This document shows, in pieces, positions 6,711-17,200 of a DNA stretch of 64,000 nucleotides. Origin of the DNA: Hoylesella nanceiensis DSM 19126 = JCM 15639 (GTDB lineage: Bacteria; Bacteroidota; Bacteroidia; Bacteroidales; Bacteroidaceae); the NCBI RefSeq assembly GCF_000379965.1, contig NZ_KB904331.1, positions 1 to 64,000 on the forward strand, written 5' to 3'. Each line of letters opens with the position of its first letter. Position 1 is the stretch's first letter. The notes under the pieces were generated by a model. It made no database searches. It was not told the DNA's origin and saw nothing but the letters and a program-made list of their open reading frames with translations. A program made the translations under genes and the position numbers.

Positions 6711-9245
6711 ATGACCAATCAATTCTCACCAAGAGTATCTGAGATCCTTGCTTTCAGCAGAGCAGAAGCCCTAAGGCTTGCTAGTGGATCGATCGGTCCA
6801 GAACATTTGCTGCTAGGAATAATAAAGGATAACAACCAATATATCAACAACTTATTTGCAGAAATGCGTATAAATAAAGACGATGTCAGAGCACAACTCG
6901 AAGAAAAAATACAAAACGAGAACAGCTCTAACACGCTTTTCACCACAGATATTGCACTCAACGACAAAGCAAACAATGTCTTAAAGCTTGCAATTGTTGA
7001 AGCACGCCTTCTGCATTTGCAAATAGTTGATATTCAACATGTCCTCTTAGCCATCTTACACGATAGCTATTTAAACAACGCAAAAATTGTTTTAGAATCG
7101 AACAACATGAATTACGATAATACAAAAGAATTTCTATATCCCAGTACTAAACCACAAACCGATGGCCTAGAGCTATCGGGAGACGAGGAAGAAGAACTAT
7201 CTGAAGGCAGCGATTTTAGCTCTTCTCATCGTGAAAGTGCAAGTAATACTGCCACAAAAACAGAACAAACAAAAAGTAAAACACCTATACTCGACAACTT
7301 TTCTACCGACTTAACCAAGGCGGCAAGTGAGGGATTACTTGATCCTGTGGTAGGAAGAGAGCGTGAAATACTACGCCTTGCAGAGATTCTTTGCCGTAGA
7401 AAGAAAAACAATCCTATACTTATAGGTGAGCCAGGTGTGGGCAAAAGTGCCATTGTTGAAAACCTTGCGCAACTTATTGTGCAACGAAAAACATCTCCAG
7501 TGCTCTTCAATAAAAAGATTGTAGCACTCGATATGGCGTCTATCGTGGCAGGAACGAAGTACCGAGGACAATTCGAAGACCGTATAAAAGCCTTGCTCAA
7601 AGAATTGAAAGAACACCCCGAAATAATTGTATTTATCGACGAAATACACACAATTATTGGTGCGGGAGGCACTCCAGGCAGTATGGATGCAGCCAATATC
7701 ATGAAACCAGAGTTGGCAAGAGGAGGTATTCAATGTATCGGAGCCACCACTCTTGATGAATATAGAAACAGCATTGAGAAAGATGGAGCATTGGAACGAC
7801 GTTTCCAAAAGATCATCATTGAACAAACAACAGCACAAGAAACACTGCAAATTCTATCTAACATAAAGGATAGATACGAGCAACATCACCATGTTCAATA
7901 CACTGATGATGCCTTAAAAGCATGCGTCAATCTGTCAGAACGATATATTAACGATCGCTTTTTCCCTGATAAAGCTATTGACGTGATGGACGAAGTGGGC
8001 TCGAAAGTGCACTTGCGCAACCTAAAGGTACCCAAAGAGGTTGAAGAAAAGGAAAAAGAAATAAAAGAAGCAAATGCTAAGAAAAGCGCAGCTGTTAAGA
8101 ATCAGAACTATGAACTCGCTGCCAATTATAGAGATAAGGTATGCGCTTTAGAAAAAGAACTCGACGAGTTGAATGCAGCTTGGACTAAAGGTGAACACAA
8201 AGACATTGATATCGTAACCGAAAAGGAAGTTAGCGAAACGGTATCTATAATGACTGGTGTTCCTGTTGAGCGCATCGCAGAAGCGGAAGGCAGTAGACTT
8301 AAAGCTATGAGCGACACTCTTAAGAAAACAGTTATCGCACAAGACAACGCAATCGACAAGGTGGTGAAAGCCATTCAACGCAATCGTGTAGGCTTAAAAG
8401 ACCCTAATCACCCTATCGGTGTATTCATGTTCTTAGGTCCAACGGGTATTGGTAAAACGCATTTAGCTAAAAAATTAGCTCAAATTATGTTCGGTTCTGA
8501 CGATGCTTTGATAAGAATTGACATGAGTGAATATAGCGAAGGCTTTAACACTTCACGCTTAATTGGTGCTCCTCCAGGCTATGTTGGATACGAAGAAGGT
8601 GGACAATTAACCGAAAAAGTGCGCAGAAAGCCCTACTCTATCATACTACTCGACGAAATAGAAAAGGCTCATGGCAATGTATTCAATATGCTATTGCAAG
8701 TGTTAGACGAAGGTCGTTTGACTGATGGAAATGGTAGAATTGTCGATTTTCGCAATACAATCATCATCATGACCTCAAATGCTGGTACTCGACAACTTAA
8801 AGATTTCGGACGAGGTGTAGGCTTCAACGCTGGAGGTTCGTTTGGAAGTGATATCAACGAAAGTGACAAAGAATACGCAAGAGGAATTATTCAAAAGAGC
8901 TTAAGCAAACAATTCGCTCCTGAATTCTTAAACCGCCTCGACGAAATTGTGATGTTCGATCAACTCGACCTTGACGCAATTCTAAAGATTACCGATATCG
9001 AACTTGCTTCGTTAACAAAGCGAATTGAACAAATTGGCTATCAAATTGAAATATCAGATAAAGCTAAAGAGTTCGTTGCTAAAAAGGGTTATGATGTTCA
9101 GTTTGGCGCTCGTCCACTAAAAAGAGCTATTCAAACCTATATTGAGAATGGCATTTCTGAGCTTATCTTGTCTGATACTATCAAGCTTGGAGACACCATC
9201 TCGGTAGGAAAAGTACCTAATAAAGAAGAGCTTACCTTTAAATAA
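6711..9245 (+). CDS. clpC: ATP-dependent Clp protease ATP-binding subunit ClpC
   Basis: This 844-residue AAA+ unfoldase feeds substrates to the ClpP peptidase. In order it has: two N-terminal Clp_N repeats (residues 1-150); an acidic, Ser/Thr-rich linker (about 150-195); AAA domain 1 with Walker A GEPGVGKSA (about 240) and Walker B VFIDEIHT; a UVR-containing middle domain with NYELAANYRDKV; and AAA domain 2 with GPTGIGKTH and LLDEIEKAH, then the C-terminal ClpB_D2-small domain. The middle domain is short as in ClpC, not long as in ClpB. The plus-strand start follows AGAAAGGTAGACAATA. No mcsA, mcsB or ctsR lies nearby, as is usual in Bacteroidetes. Confidence 0.95.
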   Translation: MTNQFSPRVSEILAFSRAEALRLASGSIGPEHLLLGIIKDNNQYINNLFAEMRINKDDVRAQLEEKIQNENSSNTLFTTDIALNDKANNVLKLAIVEARLLHLQIVDIQHVLLAILHDSYLNNAKIVLESNNMNYDNTKEFLYPSTKPQTDGLELSGDEEEELSEGSDFSSSHRESASNTATKTEQTKSKTPILDNFSTDLTKAASEGLLDPVVGREREILRLAEILCRRKKNNPILIGEPGVGKSAIVENLAQLIVQRKTSPVLFNKKIVALDMASIVAGTKYRGQFEDRIKALLKELKEHPEIIVFIDEIHTIIGAGGTPGSMDAANIMKPELARGGIQCIGATTLDEYRNSIEKDGALERRFQKIIIEQTTAQETLQILSNIKDRYEQHHHVQYTDDALKACVNLSERYINDRFFPDKAIDVMDEVGSKVHLRNLKVPKEVEEKEKEIKEANAKKSAAVKNQNYELAANYRDKVCALEKELDELNAAWTKGEHKDIDIVTEKEVSETVSIMTGVPVERIAEAEGSRLKAMSDTLKKTVIAQDNAIDKVVKAIQRNRVGLKDPNHPIGVFMFLGPTGIGKTHLAKKLAQIMFGSDDALIRIDMSEYSEGFNTSRLIGAPPGYVGYEEGGQLTEKVRRKPYSIILLDEIEKAHGNVFNMLLQVLDEGRLTDGNGRIVDFRNTIIIMTSNAGTRQLKDFGRGVGFNAGGSFGSDINESDKEYARGIIQKSLSKQFAPEFLNRLDEIVMFDQLDLDAILKITDIELASLTKRIEQIGYQIEISDKAKEFVAKKGYDVQFGARPLKRAIQTYIENGISELILSDTIKLGDTISVGKVPNKEELTFK

Positions 9246-9344
9246 GCCTTCTTTTTGCAAGTCAAATAAGTTGTAAAGACTAAGCGAAATAGACTTAAAA
9301 GGTGCACGAACAAGAAAAGAGCATAATGCTATATTATAATAGGT

Positions 9345-9454
9345 GAAATGCCATCTAAAAATAATAACAATGCTTTTAAAGTGCAAACTCTATGCTATTA
9401 CAAGGTAAATACAACGCTTTTGCAATGCAATAGCGATGCTTTTAAGAACAAGTT
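9345..9454. repeat. 22-bp repeat array b (5 units)
   Basis: Units start at 9345, 9367, 9389, 9411 and 9433 with an exact 22-base period. The third to fifth units show the core clearly (ACAACGCTTTTG, GCGATGCTTTTA). The array lies between the clpC stop and the next terminator, so it is probably transcribed as part of the clpC 3' untranslated region. Confidence 0.85.
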
Positions 9455-9551
9455 GTACCATATATATAAATAGGTGGCAGCAAACTTGTAATAATTAAAA
9501 TACATTTTAAAGAATAATTCTCAAGTCTTTATATCCATAAACACACCATTC

Positions 9552-9595
9552 AACACATCAATACATTCTAATTTATGTATTGATGTGTTTTTATT
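9552..9595 (+). terminator. Intrinsic terminator, probably of clpC
   Basis: ACACATCAATACAT (9553-9566) pairs perfectly with ATGTATTGATGTGT (9575-9588), followed by TTTTATTATAT. It lies about 310 bases after the clpC stop, and no other hairpin with a T tract intervenes. Confidence 0.8.
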
Positions 9596-9742
9596 ATATC
9601 CCAAAAGTAAAATAAATGAAATATATTTAAACATATATATACTTTTATTTATTAAAAATCCGAATTAAAAGAAATATATTAACACTACTAAACAAGAGCG
9701 AGAAAATATTTTAAGTTTTTGCAAAAAAAAGCGAAGAAAATA

Positions 9743-9773
9743 TTTGGTTATTCAGAAAAAAGCCTTATCTTTG
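9743..9773 (+). promoter_or_regulatory. Promoter of a probable small RNA
   Basis: TTTG (9743-9746), 19 bases, then TAtcTTTG (9766-9773). This is one of the strongest promoter matches in the window, and no coding frame follows it before a terminator. Confidence 0.75.
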
Positions 9774-9779
9774 CATTCG

Positions 9780-9866
9780 TTATCCTGAAAACAATCTTTT
9801 TACCTTAAAGAGACTAATACCTATTGAAGATTTGGAGCGGTTACCTGTGAAGGCCATCGCTTTTTT
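9780..9866 (+). ncRNA. Probable independently transcribed small RNA
   Basis: A strong promoter at 9743-9773 predicts initiation near 9780. At 9836-9861 a hairpin (AGCGGT, an internal loop, CCT, GTGA tetraloop, AGG, ATCGCT) is followed by a run of T, giving an RNA of about 87 nt with no open frame of note. It is not 6S, SRP RNA or tmRNA. Its layout (phylum-type promoter and own terminator, near ribosomal protein genes) recalls the Bacteroidales-1 RNA motif, but that motif is usually found by the L20 gene and I cannot confirm identity. From 9867 to 10214 I see nothing else. Confidence 0.6.
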
Positions 9867-10214
9867 ATGTCAATACTTTTCCTCTTATATACAATGTAAT
9901 AAAGACACAAAATACTAGTACATAATTCCTTACTACAATAAAATTTAAATATATTCCTTCAATTATCCACCCTTCTTTTTTTAAGAGTCCTCCCACTTTT
10001 TTCATGCATTAGCGAATTAAAATCATTCTATTTTGAGAATATTTAATAGCAGATCTACTCCAGCAAACATAAGAAAAATCTCCCAAAGACATAAAACGAA
10101 ATATATTTTCACAAATAAAGACTTATTTAAGAGAGTATTCTCACAACTTAGTTAATCTATTATAAAATACAGAAGTTAAAACTATTAATGAAGCGTTAGG
10201 TATAGAAAATTTAG

Positions 10215-10307
10215 TAACTTTGCGCCGATTTAGTCCGTATAGGCTCGTATAAGTAATAACAAAGGTGTTATTCGCCTTGCGGAAATAATGTTTATATTAT
10301 TATAATA
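10215..10307 (+). promoter_or_regulatory. Promoter box and structured leader of rplU-rpmA
   Basis: TAacTTTG at 10215-10222 predicts a start near 10228. The leader of about 80 nt holds a perfect hairpin AATAACA-AAGG-TGTTATT (10255-10272). Ribosomal protein operons are often controlled through such leaders. Autoregulation by L21 is possible but unproven. Confidence 0.5.
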
Positions 10308-10625
10308 ATGTACGCAATTGTAGAAATTAAAGGTCAACAGTTCAAGGTAGAAGAGGGCAAAAAGCTCTATGTTCACCACATTCAAGGCGTAGAAACAGGC
10401 GCAACTGTTGAATTCGACAAAGTTCTTCTTGTAGACAAAGAAGGTGCTGTCACAGTAGGAACTCCCACTGTAAGCGGAGCAAAAGTTGTAGTTGAAGTAG
10501 TGAATCCACTTGTAAAGGGTGACAAAGTCATCGTTTTCAAGATGAAACGTCGCAAAGACTATCGTAAAAAGAATGGTCACCGTGCACAATTCACTCAAGT
10601 AGAAGTTAAACAAGTTATCGCTTAA
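10308..10625 (+). CDS. rplU: 50S ribosomal protein L21
   Basis: This 105-residue protein matches bL21 along its whole length: [25 protein letters not shown] at the start, [11 protein letters not shown] in the middle, and a basic C-terminal segment with [19 protein letters not shown] that binds 23S rRNA. L21 is a large-subunit protein. It forms a two-gene operon with rpmA, 19 bases downstream, the standard arrangement across bacteria. Confidence 0.97.
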   Translation: MYAIVEIKGQQFKVEEGKKLYVHHIQGVETGATVEFDKVLLVDKEGAVTVGTPTVSGAKVVVEVVNPLVKGDKVIVFKMKRRKDYRKKNGHRAQFTQVEVKQVIA

Positions 10626-10644
10626 AAAACAGGAGGATTTAAGA

Positions 10645-10914
10645 ATGGCACATAAAAAAGGTGTTGGTAGTTCTAAGAACGGCCGTGAATCAGCTTCACA
10701 AAGATTAGGCGTTAAAGTATGGGGTGGTCAAAATGTTATCGCAGGTAACATCATTGTACGTCAACGTGGTACAAAACATAACCCAGGCTTAAATGTAGGT
10801 ATTGGTAAAGATGATACTCTTTTCGCACTTGTAGACGGAGTTGTTAACTTCCGTAAGGGTCGCAAAGATAAGAGTTATGTATCAGTAATTCCTCACGCAG
10901 AAGCTGAAGCTTAA
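10645..10914 (+). CDS. rpmA: 50S ribosomal protein L27
   Basis: This 89-residue bL27 begins [20 protein letters not shown], the conserved N-terminal arm that reaches the peptidyl transferase centre. It continues with [23 protein letters not shown]. There is no extra N-terminal peptide of the kind cleaved in Firmicutes. A good ribosome binding site (AGGAGG) lies 10 bases before the start, unusual strength for this phylum. It is cotranscribed with rplU. Confidence 0.97.
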   Translation: MAHKKGVGSSKNGRESASQRLGVKVWGGQNVIAGNIIVRQRGTKHNPGLNVGIGKDDTLFALVDGVVNFRKGRKDKSYVSVIPHAEAEA

Positions 10915-10946
10915 TTTATAAATAAAACTTATTCCAAACAAACAAC

Positions 10947-10986
10947 AATAAATCCTAGGAGTAGATTACTATTCCTAGGATTTATT
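10947..10986 (+). terminator. Terminator of rplU-rpmA
   Basis: AATAAATCCTAGGA (10947-10960) and TCCTAGGATTTATT (10973-10986) are perfect 14-base arms, 33 bases after the rpmA stop. Confidence 0.8.
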
Positions 10987-11142
10987 GCATTTAGGGGTTT
11001 CGTTGCGATAAGAGGCCTTATATACCACTAAATGATACAATGATACTCATAATATCAATATAAGCCTCTACACCCCACTCTACATTCCGCTTAATACAAG
11101 CATGCCTTTGCCTTAAAAGAACCTTTTTCTTCATTGATAAAA

Positions 11143-11230
11143 GCATTGATAATACATCGCAATAACATTGCTTTTACACCTTAAAACGATTGCTTTTAAA
11201 TAGCAAAAGTAGCCTTATTACAATCCACCT
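11143..11230. repeat. 22-bp repeat array c (3 clear units plus 1 degenerate)
   Basis: Units start at 11143, 11165, 11187 and 11209. The second and third carry ACATTGCTTTTA and CGATTGCTTTTA. The array lies between the rplU-rpmA terminator (10947-10986) and the terminator of the convergent peptide-uptake operon (11261-11290), so it is in DNA that should be little transcribed. Confidence 0.85.
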
Positions 11231-11260
11231 CCCACCTACTTCGATTGAACTATACAAAAA

Positions 11261-11290
11261 GAAGACATTCCACCGAGATGAAATGTCTTC
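11261..11290 (-). terminator. Terminator of the SusCD operon
   Basis: GAAGACATT and AATGTCTTC form 9-base arms (11261-11269 and 11282-11290). On the minus strand the hairpin is followed by TTTTTGTAT, 27 bases after the last gene of the operon. Confidence 0.75.
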
Positions 11291-11316
11291 AATATAGCGT
11301 TATAAGATGCTCTTTC

Positions 11317-12603
11317 TTATGGCACCTTTGTGAAGTAAATACGTATTGGAGCCGACCTCATAACAGGTGTATCACCACTAGCACGAAGTGTTTCATAAGT
11401 ACCCTTCCATGTTTCTCCCCAGTCCATAACTTTAGTATTTTCTGTTGGAGCATAATCGTTGATAGTCATTTCCAATAGCTCTTGCTTTGTTTTACTATCA
11501 AGGATAAGGCGGAATCCCACACGAATAGCCTTAAGATCTTTATCTGTTGCAGAGAAAGCAGCATTGATATTATCGAACTTAAACATACTCAATTCGTAGC
11601 GTGGAGGACGCCCTGACGCCAATTCTTGGAAGTATTCACGACTCTTTCCATCTTCTGTTGCAGTGCCTGCAGCAGTGAAATAGTTTTGAAGACCACCTGT
11701 AAAGTGAGGAGTAAAGGTGTAGTTCTTACCCGAAGCAGTGAAAGTGAAGTAATCGTTTGCAGCTGTTCCGTCGAACAACACCTTAGAATCTCCACCAATA
11801 TTATCACGTAACCACTGATAGTTAGACACCTCTTTAAATGCCCATGTACCGCTGAATGATGTAGCACCAACAATCTTTATAGAAATACTTGGATTACTTC
11901 CTGCAATCATTCCTTCGCTATCTGCAACCTTTAAGATGATATTATCTTTACCTGCCTCAAGCTTTAAGAATTCAAGAGTCACTGTACCCGTACTGCTTCC
12001 TGGTGCAAACACAGCTTGCTTAGCACCATTTTCAAATTTAAAGTGCTCACCTTCAACTGCAGTACTCGCTGCATCTACCTCCAAACTAATACGAGTTGTA
12101 TCGTTAAAAGAGAAACGAGCACCTACATCTGAGCGCAATTCTATGTTATAAGACTTCTTTAAAGTCAACACATCAGAAGAGGTTTCAAAGCTATAAACAT
12201 TTGCTCCTACAAGGTCAATCTGCGAATAACTCATGATACCTAAGCGTGCATTAGAAGGAGTTTGCAGAACCATCAACATATTTTTTGTACGCTCTACTCG
12301 CAAACGTGTAATGGTTATCTGCGCTTCTGTCTCACCTTTCTTCAAATGAAAGACCTTTTCTGATGCACTAAAATCAACGCCCTCTTCTGCTCCATTGAAC
12401 ACAACTGGCACGTCAACATCTGCATCTACGGGCTTCAAAGCCTTAATAGAAACGTTCAAAGACGCTCCTACTTTATTGGTTAAGCTATACTTCGGAGTAG
12501 TAACTCCTATGACATTGCTACTCACTTGCTCGTTATCAGAGCACGAGAAGCAAACAACCAAGCCAACCAACATGAATAATAATTTTGCAATATGTCTTCT
12601 CAT
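11317..12603 (-). CDS. Surface lipoprotein with Calx-beta-like repeats, last gene of SusCD operon
   Basis: This 428-residue protein has a lipoprotein signal (VGLVVCFSCSDN, acylated Cys near residue 21). Two immunoglobulin-like segments follow that resemble Calx-beta repeats, each with the pattern A-x-x-G-x-D/H-F (EEGVDFSASEKVFHL and VEGEHFKFENGAKQAVF). A C-terminal domain of about 190 residues is rich in Trp, Phe and Tyr (TFSGTWAFKEVSNYQWL and onward). It lies 8 bases downstream of the 72-residue lipoprotein in an operon with SusC, SusD and two proteases. In such loci the extra lipoproteins usually help capture substrate on the cell surface, which is inferred here. The family of the C-terminal domain is not certain. 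Confidence 0.75.
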   Translation of the reverse strand: MRRHIAKLLFMLVGLVVCFSCSDNEQVSSNVIGVTTPKYSLTNKVGASLNVSIKALKPVDADVDVPVVFNGAEEGVDFSASEKVFHLKKGETEAQITITRLRVERTKNMLMVLQTPSNARLGIMSYSQIDLVGANVYSFETSSDVLTLKKSYNIELRSDVGARFSFNDTTRISLEVDAASTAVEGEHFKFENGAKQAVFAPGSSTGTVTLEFLKLEAGKDNIILKVADSEGMIAGSNPSISIKIVGATSFSGTWAFKEVSNYQWLRDNIGGDSKVLFDGTAANDYFTFTASGKNYTFTPHFTGGLQNYFTAAGTATEDGKSREYFQELASGRPPRYELSMFKFDNINAAFSATDKDLKAIRVGFRLILDSKTKQELLEMTINDYAPTENTKVMDWGETWKGTYETLRASGDTPVMRSAPIRIYFTKVP

Positions 12604-12611
12604 ATATCTTT

Positions 12612-12830
12612 CTATTTAATTCCTTGTTCATATTCCGCAGTAATAGCATCAGCTTCTTGCTTTTCTGTTGCAGTATTAACTGTAGGGTCTGGCAATCTAT
12701 AAGATCTGTTACCAGTTGTGTTGTTGTCTGTTATTGGTGGCATATCGTCTGCTTTATCGCAAGCAGAAAAGACATTCACGCCAACAAAAGCAATCATTGC
12801 CAACAATAAATATTGTGCTATTTTTTTCAT
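12612..12830 (-). CDS. Small lipoprotein of the SusCD operon
   Basis: This protein has only 72 residues. It has a signal peptide and lipobox VFSAC (Cys 24), then about 48 residues rich in Asp, Asn, Thr and Pro with no evident fold (DKADDMPPITDNNTTGNRSY onward). It sits between susD (14-base gap) and the large lipoprotein (8-base gap), which argues that it is a real translated gene. It may be an exposed tether or accessory peptide of the importer. I do not recognise the family. Confidence 0.7.
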   Translation of the reverse strand: MKKIAQYLLLAMIAFVGVNVFSACDKADDMPPITDNNTTGNRSYRLPDPTVNTATEKQEADAITAEYEQGIK

Positions 12831-12844
12831 AATTCAACCTTCTT

Positions 12845-14248
12845 TTAGTTAGAAATAACCTCTTTATAACCCTCGTTCTGTATGATTTGAGGATTTATAC
12901 GAATGTCTGATTCAGGTAGAGGGAATGTGTACATATACTTTAAGTTATTATAACGCAAGCCATTATATAACACATAATACTCTGGAGCACCATTTCTTTT
13001 GAGCTCAAACATACGATCTCCTTCTGCAAAAAACTCCTTACGACGCTCGTTTAAGATGGCTGCCATCAATTTTGTCAATGCCTTTCCTTGCGCATCTACT
13101 GTGATTTTTTCTGTAGAAACCACATCGGGCAATGTTGTAAGCGTGTAATCTGTTGCATTAGAAATACGTGCTTTGCGCAACTCATTCAATGCTTTTAAGG
13201 CATTTTCTGTTTGATTTAAATGTGCATAACATTCTGCTTCGATAAGCTTTAGTTCTGCTCCTCTCATTCCACAGAAGAAAGGTTTAACCAATTTACGCTC
13301 TTTATCTAAGCTTAATTCATAACGAACGTCGGTTGCTTCTTCACCATTTTGGAAGCAATTGATGAATCGCTTGCTTACAGGACGATATTGAGCCGAACGC
13401 CATAGCGACAAGTTTATAGAGTTGTTGCTTTCTGTTGAGCGTGCATAAGCTGCAATAATATGGTTGCCTGGCTTACTGGTTGGATTGCTTATCATATCCT
13501 TATACTCTGTAGTTGACAAGAGTGGATAGGTTGATTGCAACTCTTTAGAAAGCGCAAGAGCCTTATCCCATTGCTCTGTCCACCAATAAAGACGAGTGAG
13601 ATACGCCTTGCACACATTCTCTGTAAAGATATATAATGTGTTGGTGTTATGATGATTGATAGCCTCTTTCAAATCACTCTCCACTTGATTGATAGTTTCT
13701 TGAAGTGTACTTCTTATCGGACGTGCCTCCATATTAAAGGTTGTTACAAGAGGAACACCAAGCTGTTTATCCAAACTATCTTTGTCGGGAGCCTTGCAAT
13801 ACAAACGCATGAGCTGATAATAAGCCACTCCACGCATTGCATGAGCAGTAGAAAGCACTTCATTAGATAGGATTGTGCCATCTGATTTCATGTTTTCTAT
13901 CACAATATTACAATCGTTTATAAGCTTATAAAGATTGGTATAAGGCTCATAAGCACTGGTTGTGAGAAGCGAACCCAAATAAATAGGAAGCGAACGACCT
14001 GCTTGTTGAGTGAGCGAAGCTTCGAAATCATCTCCTCCCGCCATATCAAAATTAGACATACGGCTGATGTTATTAATCAAATTAGTTGAGCCTTCGTCTA
14101 TATTATTCAGATGTGTATGAATGAGAGCAGAGAACTCTTCAGGTGTAGTTGGAATGGTTCTTCCGTATGGTTTCACATCTAGATAGTTATCACAAGATGT
14201 GAGAAGTGTCGCACCTGCTATGATTGTAAAAACTAATTTCTTTATCAT
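12845..14248 (-). CDS. SusD/RagB-family surface lipoprotein
   Basis: This 467-residue protein has lipobox LLTSC (Cys 19). The SusD/RagB architecture is seen in the TPR-like helices around residues 80-240 (AHAMRGVAYYQLMRLYC is characteristic) and in the C-terminal segment KLIEAECYAHLNQTENALKA, RRKEFFAEGDRMFELKRNG. SusD proteins form the lid over their SusC barrel and bind the ligand before import. The gene follows susC by 10 bases. With two secreted proteases in the operon, the ligand is more likely a peptide than a glycan, as for RagAB of Porphyromonas. Confidence 0.92.
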   Translation of the reverse strand: MIKKLVFTIIAGATLLTSCDNYLDVKPYGRTIPTTPEEFSALIHTHLNNIDEGSTNLINNISRMSNFDMAGGDDFEASLTQQAGRSLPIYLGSLLTTSAYEPYTNLYKLINDCNIVIENMKSDGTILSNEVLSTAHAMRGVAYYQLMRLYCKAPDKDSLDKQLGVPLVTTFNMEARPIRSTLQETINQVESDLKEAINHHNTNTLYIFTENVCKAYLTRLYWWTEQWDKALALSKELQSTYPLLSTTEYKDMISNPTSKPGNHIIAAYARSTESNNSINLSLWRSAQYRPVSKRFINCFQNGEEATDVRYELSLDKERKLVKPFFCGMRGAELKLIEAECYAHLNQTENALKALNELRKARISNATDYTLTTLPDVVSTEKITVDAQGKALTKLMAAILNERRKEFFAEGDRMFELKRNGAPEYYVLYNGLRYNNLKYMYTFPLPESDIRINPQIIQNEGYKEVISN

Positions 14249-14258
14249 AATATCATTA

Positions 14259-17200
14259 TTAAAATCCTACTGAAAGTCCAAAAGTAAATGTTCGAGCCAA
14301 AGGATACACCGCTCCAGGAGTCTCAGGGTCTATTCCTGAATAGTTAGTGATGGTGAATAGGTTATTCATTGTAAATGAAAGACCAAGCGAACTCACTCCT
14401 ATCTTCTTTAAAACTGCCTCTCTAAATGCATAAGTCATTGAGATGGTGTTCAACTTAAAGTATGAAACGTCTTCTAAAAGAGCTGCTCTATTGATTCTAT
14501 CTCCAGCAGGAACATAATCTCTAAGACCTAGATTTTCACCATAAGCATCGATAATTCGTGGACGAGCATCGGTTCTTGGATTAGCTACTGTCCATCTATT
14601 TGTTGCGTCACGACGCACGTTTAGGTGGTTAACATACAAGTCGTTCAATACCGAAGGCACAACTTCTAAGCGTGTTCCCTCTAGGTTATTGTAGGTTGTA
14701 AACGGATTAACGTCATTTAAAACCTTTGCTCCTAACGAGAAGCTACCGCCTAAATTCAAACCAAATTCTTTATAAGAAAGGTTGATTGAATAACCTCCTA
14801 CGGTTGGAGCGTTAGATGTTCCAAGATAGAATAAATAGTTATTCGAATTGGTGTAAGCATCAACTGTATTGAAGTTGACATCACTACGCTTTTCATAAGC
14901 ATAAAGACCTGTTTGTTCGTCTACACCAATAATACGACCAGAGAATACACTTCCCAAAGGATAACCTTCGTATTTTCCATTAGAAAGTCCTGAACTTGGT
15001 GGTGTATATTTCACCAATTTATTTCTGTTGTACGACAAGTTAGCGTTAACAGACATGTTCCAGTCTTTTGTTTTCAACACTTTCGCAAATAAAGAGACTT
15101 CTAATCCCGAGTTATCTAGTGTTGAAGTGTTGAACGACTGTGTGCTGAATCCTGTTGTAGAAAGTACCTTGATGTCTGAAACTGCATCGTATGTGCGACG
15201 TGTGTACAATTCTAATCCTAAACGAACACGCTCGTTAAACATTCCCATATCAACAGAGAATTTCATATCTCTTGTCTTTTCCCAACGTAAAAGTGAGTTA
15301 GGTGCGTTCTTAATCCAACCCATTCTGTAGTAATCTGTATCTGTTCTGCGGAAACTTGTGTAATAATCCATAATCAACTGTGGATAAACTGACTTATTAA
15401 TGTTTCCTGTATAGCCCACAGCGGCACGCAAAGACAAACTACTAATCACTGGTTTTAGCTTCTCCATGAAATGCTCTCTATCCACATTCCACGACAAACC
15501 TAAAGATCCTGTGGGGTTAAATTGCTCCTTACTACCGAAGTTATTCGATCCATCTGTACGTGCTGTGAAGCTCGCAATATATTTATTATTCAACACATAG
15601 TCGAGAGATAGATAGAAAGAAGCAAAGCGTTCTTCACTTATATTCTGTCCTGATAATGCGTCAATGATAGCTGCATAACGTTTTAAATCAGAGTCTGTAA
15701 GGCGTGAACCCTCTGGGAATGTAGGCATAGAGCTGTTTCCTGAGAGTCGATCGTAGCCATATCGCTTTGCAAAAATACCCTTTGCATATTGTCCACGTAT
15801 CTCACTTCCAAGCAAAGCACTAAGATAATGTATCTTATTAAAGGTTTGGAAATAATTCAACTGTGCACGAAGGTTATAGTTCTTATTGTGTGTTTCGCTT
15901 TGGAAAATAGAACTATAAGTACGTGTTGACACTATACTTGAATTTTCAAAAGGGCGATCTAACCACGCTGCATAAGTATCTTTATCGTTGATATTCTCAT
16001 TATTACTACTTACATAGCCATAAGAAGCAAGTCCTTCAAATGTAAGATTGTCTAATAACTTCACTGAAAGATTAGCAATTGCAGTGGCTCCCAAGTTGGT
16101 AGCCTCATTGTCTGTATGGTCTAACTCACGCATAATGTTATATCCATTAGGTGGATTATTGACGGTGACTAAACCATTGATGTCTCTAAAATTCTTGAAA
16201 GTAAGATCTGAAGAGTATGATCCATCTTCGTTATAAGGCTTCTCATAGGGGTTAGCAAAGTAGGCATAGCGGAAAGGATTGTCGCCTAATGCAGAGCCAT
16301 TAGACTTCTGCCATGACAAATCTAACGATAAACCGAGCTTCACTCGCTTGTTAGCTGCAATGTCTAACTTTGAGTTGAGGTTGTAACGGTTATAGTTTGA
16401 GCGTTTAACCAAACCCTTATTATTTTCATAACCCAATGAAACATAGTATGTACTACGGCTTCCTCCACCCGACATAGATAGATAATGGCTATGAGAAATA
16501 GAGTTTCTAAATAGCTGTTTAAACCAGTCTGTGGTGTTTGCACCTAGTTTTTCGATCTCAGCATCTTGTTGCTCACGAGTTAAACCTGCATATTTTCCAT
16601 ATCCAGAACGTATCATTCCCACTGCACCAATGACGGGATAAGTCTCGTTTTTAGCAAACTTTGCTTGTGAAAATTCGTCCCATAACTCTTGTTCCCATTG
16701 CAATTTCTCACGTGAATTCATAAGATCTACACTGCGAGAAGGACTTGTTGTTAACGAAAAGTTAGTTGAATAGTTCAATAGCATCTTTCCTTCTGCACCA
16801 CGTTTTGTGGTTACAACTATCACACCTCCAGCGGCACGAGAACCATAAATGGCTGCAGCTGAAGCATCTTTCAATACTGTTACGCTTTCAATGTCATTAG
16901 GATTGATACCTGAAATACCTTTAGAATAGATGTCAGAGAAGTCTCCTGACTTTATTTGAGAAGTGACAATAGTTGGAATATCACGTTGTAAAGGCACTCC
17001 ATCAACCACCCATAGTGGGTCAGCATTACCCGTAATGGTGTTTGTTCCACGTATTCTTATCTTCGCACTCTCACCTGGTCGACCCGAAGTTGCTTTGATA
17101 TCCACACCTGCAACCTTACCTTGAAGCATCATATCGAGGTTGGTTAGAGGCTTACCTTGTAGGTCTTTCTCTGTAACTGTTGAAACAGAGCCTGTTATTC

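Noticed and set aside
11589-13870. Plus- and minus-strand frames of 60-95 residues within the SusCD operon
   Set aside because: They are shadows of the real genes, with no start signals and no recognisable domains.
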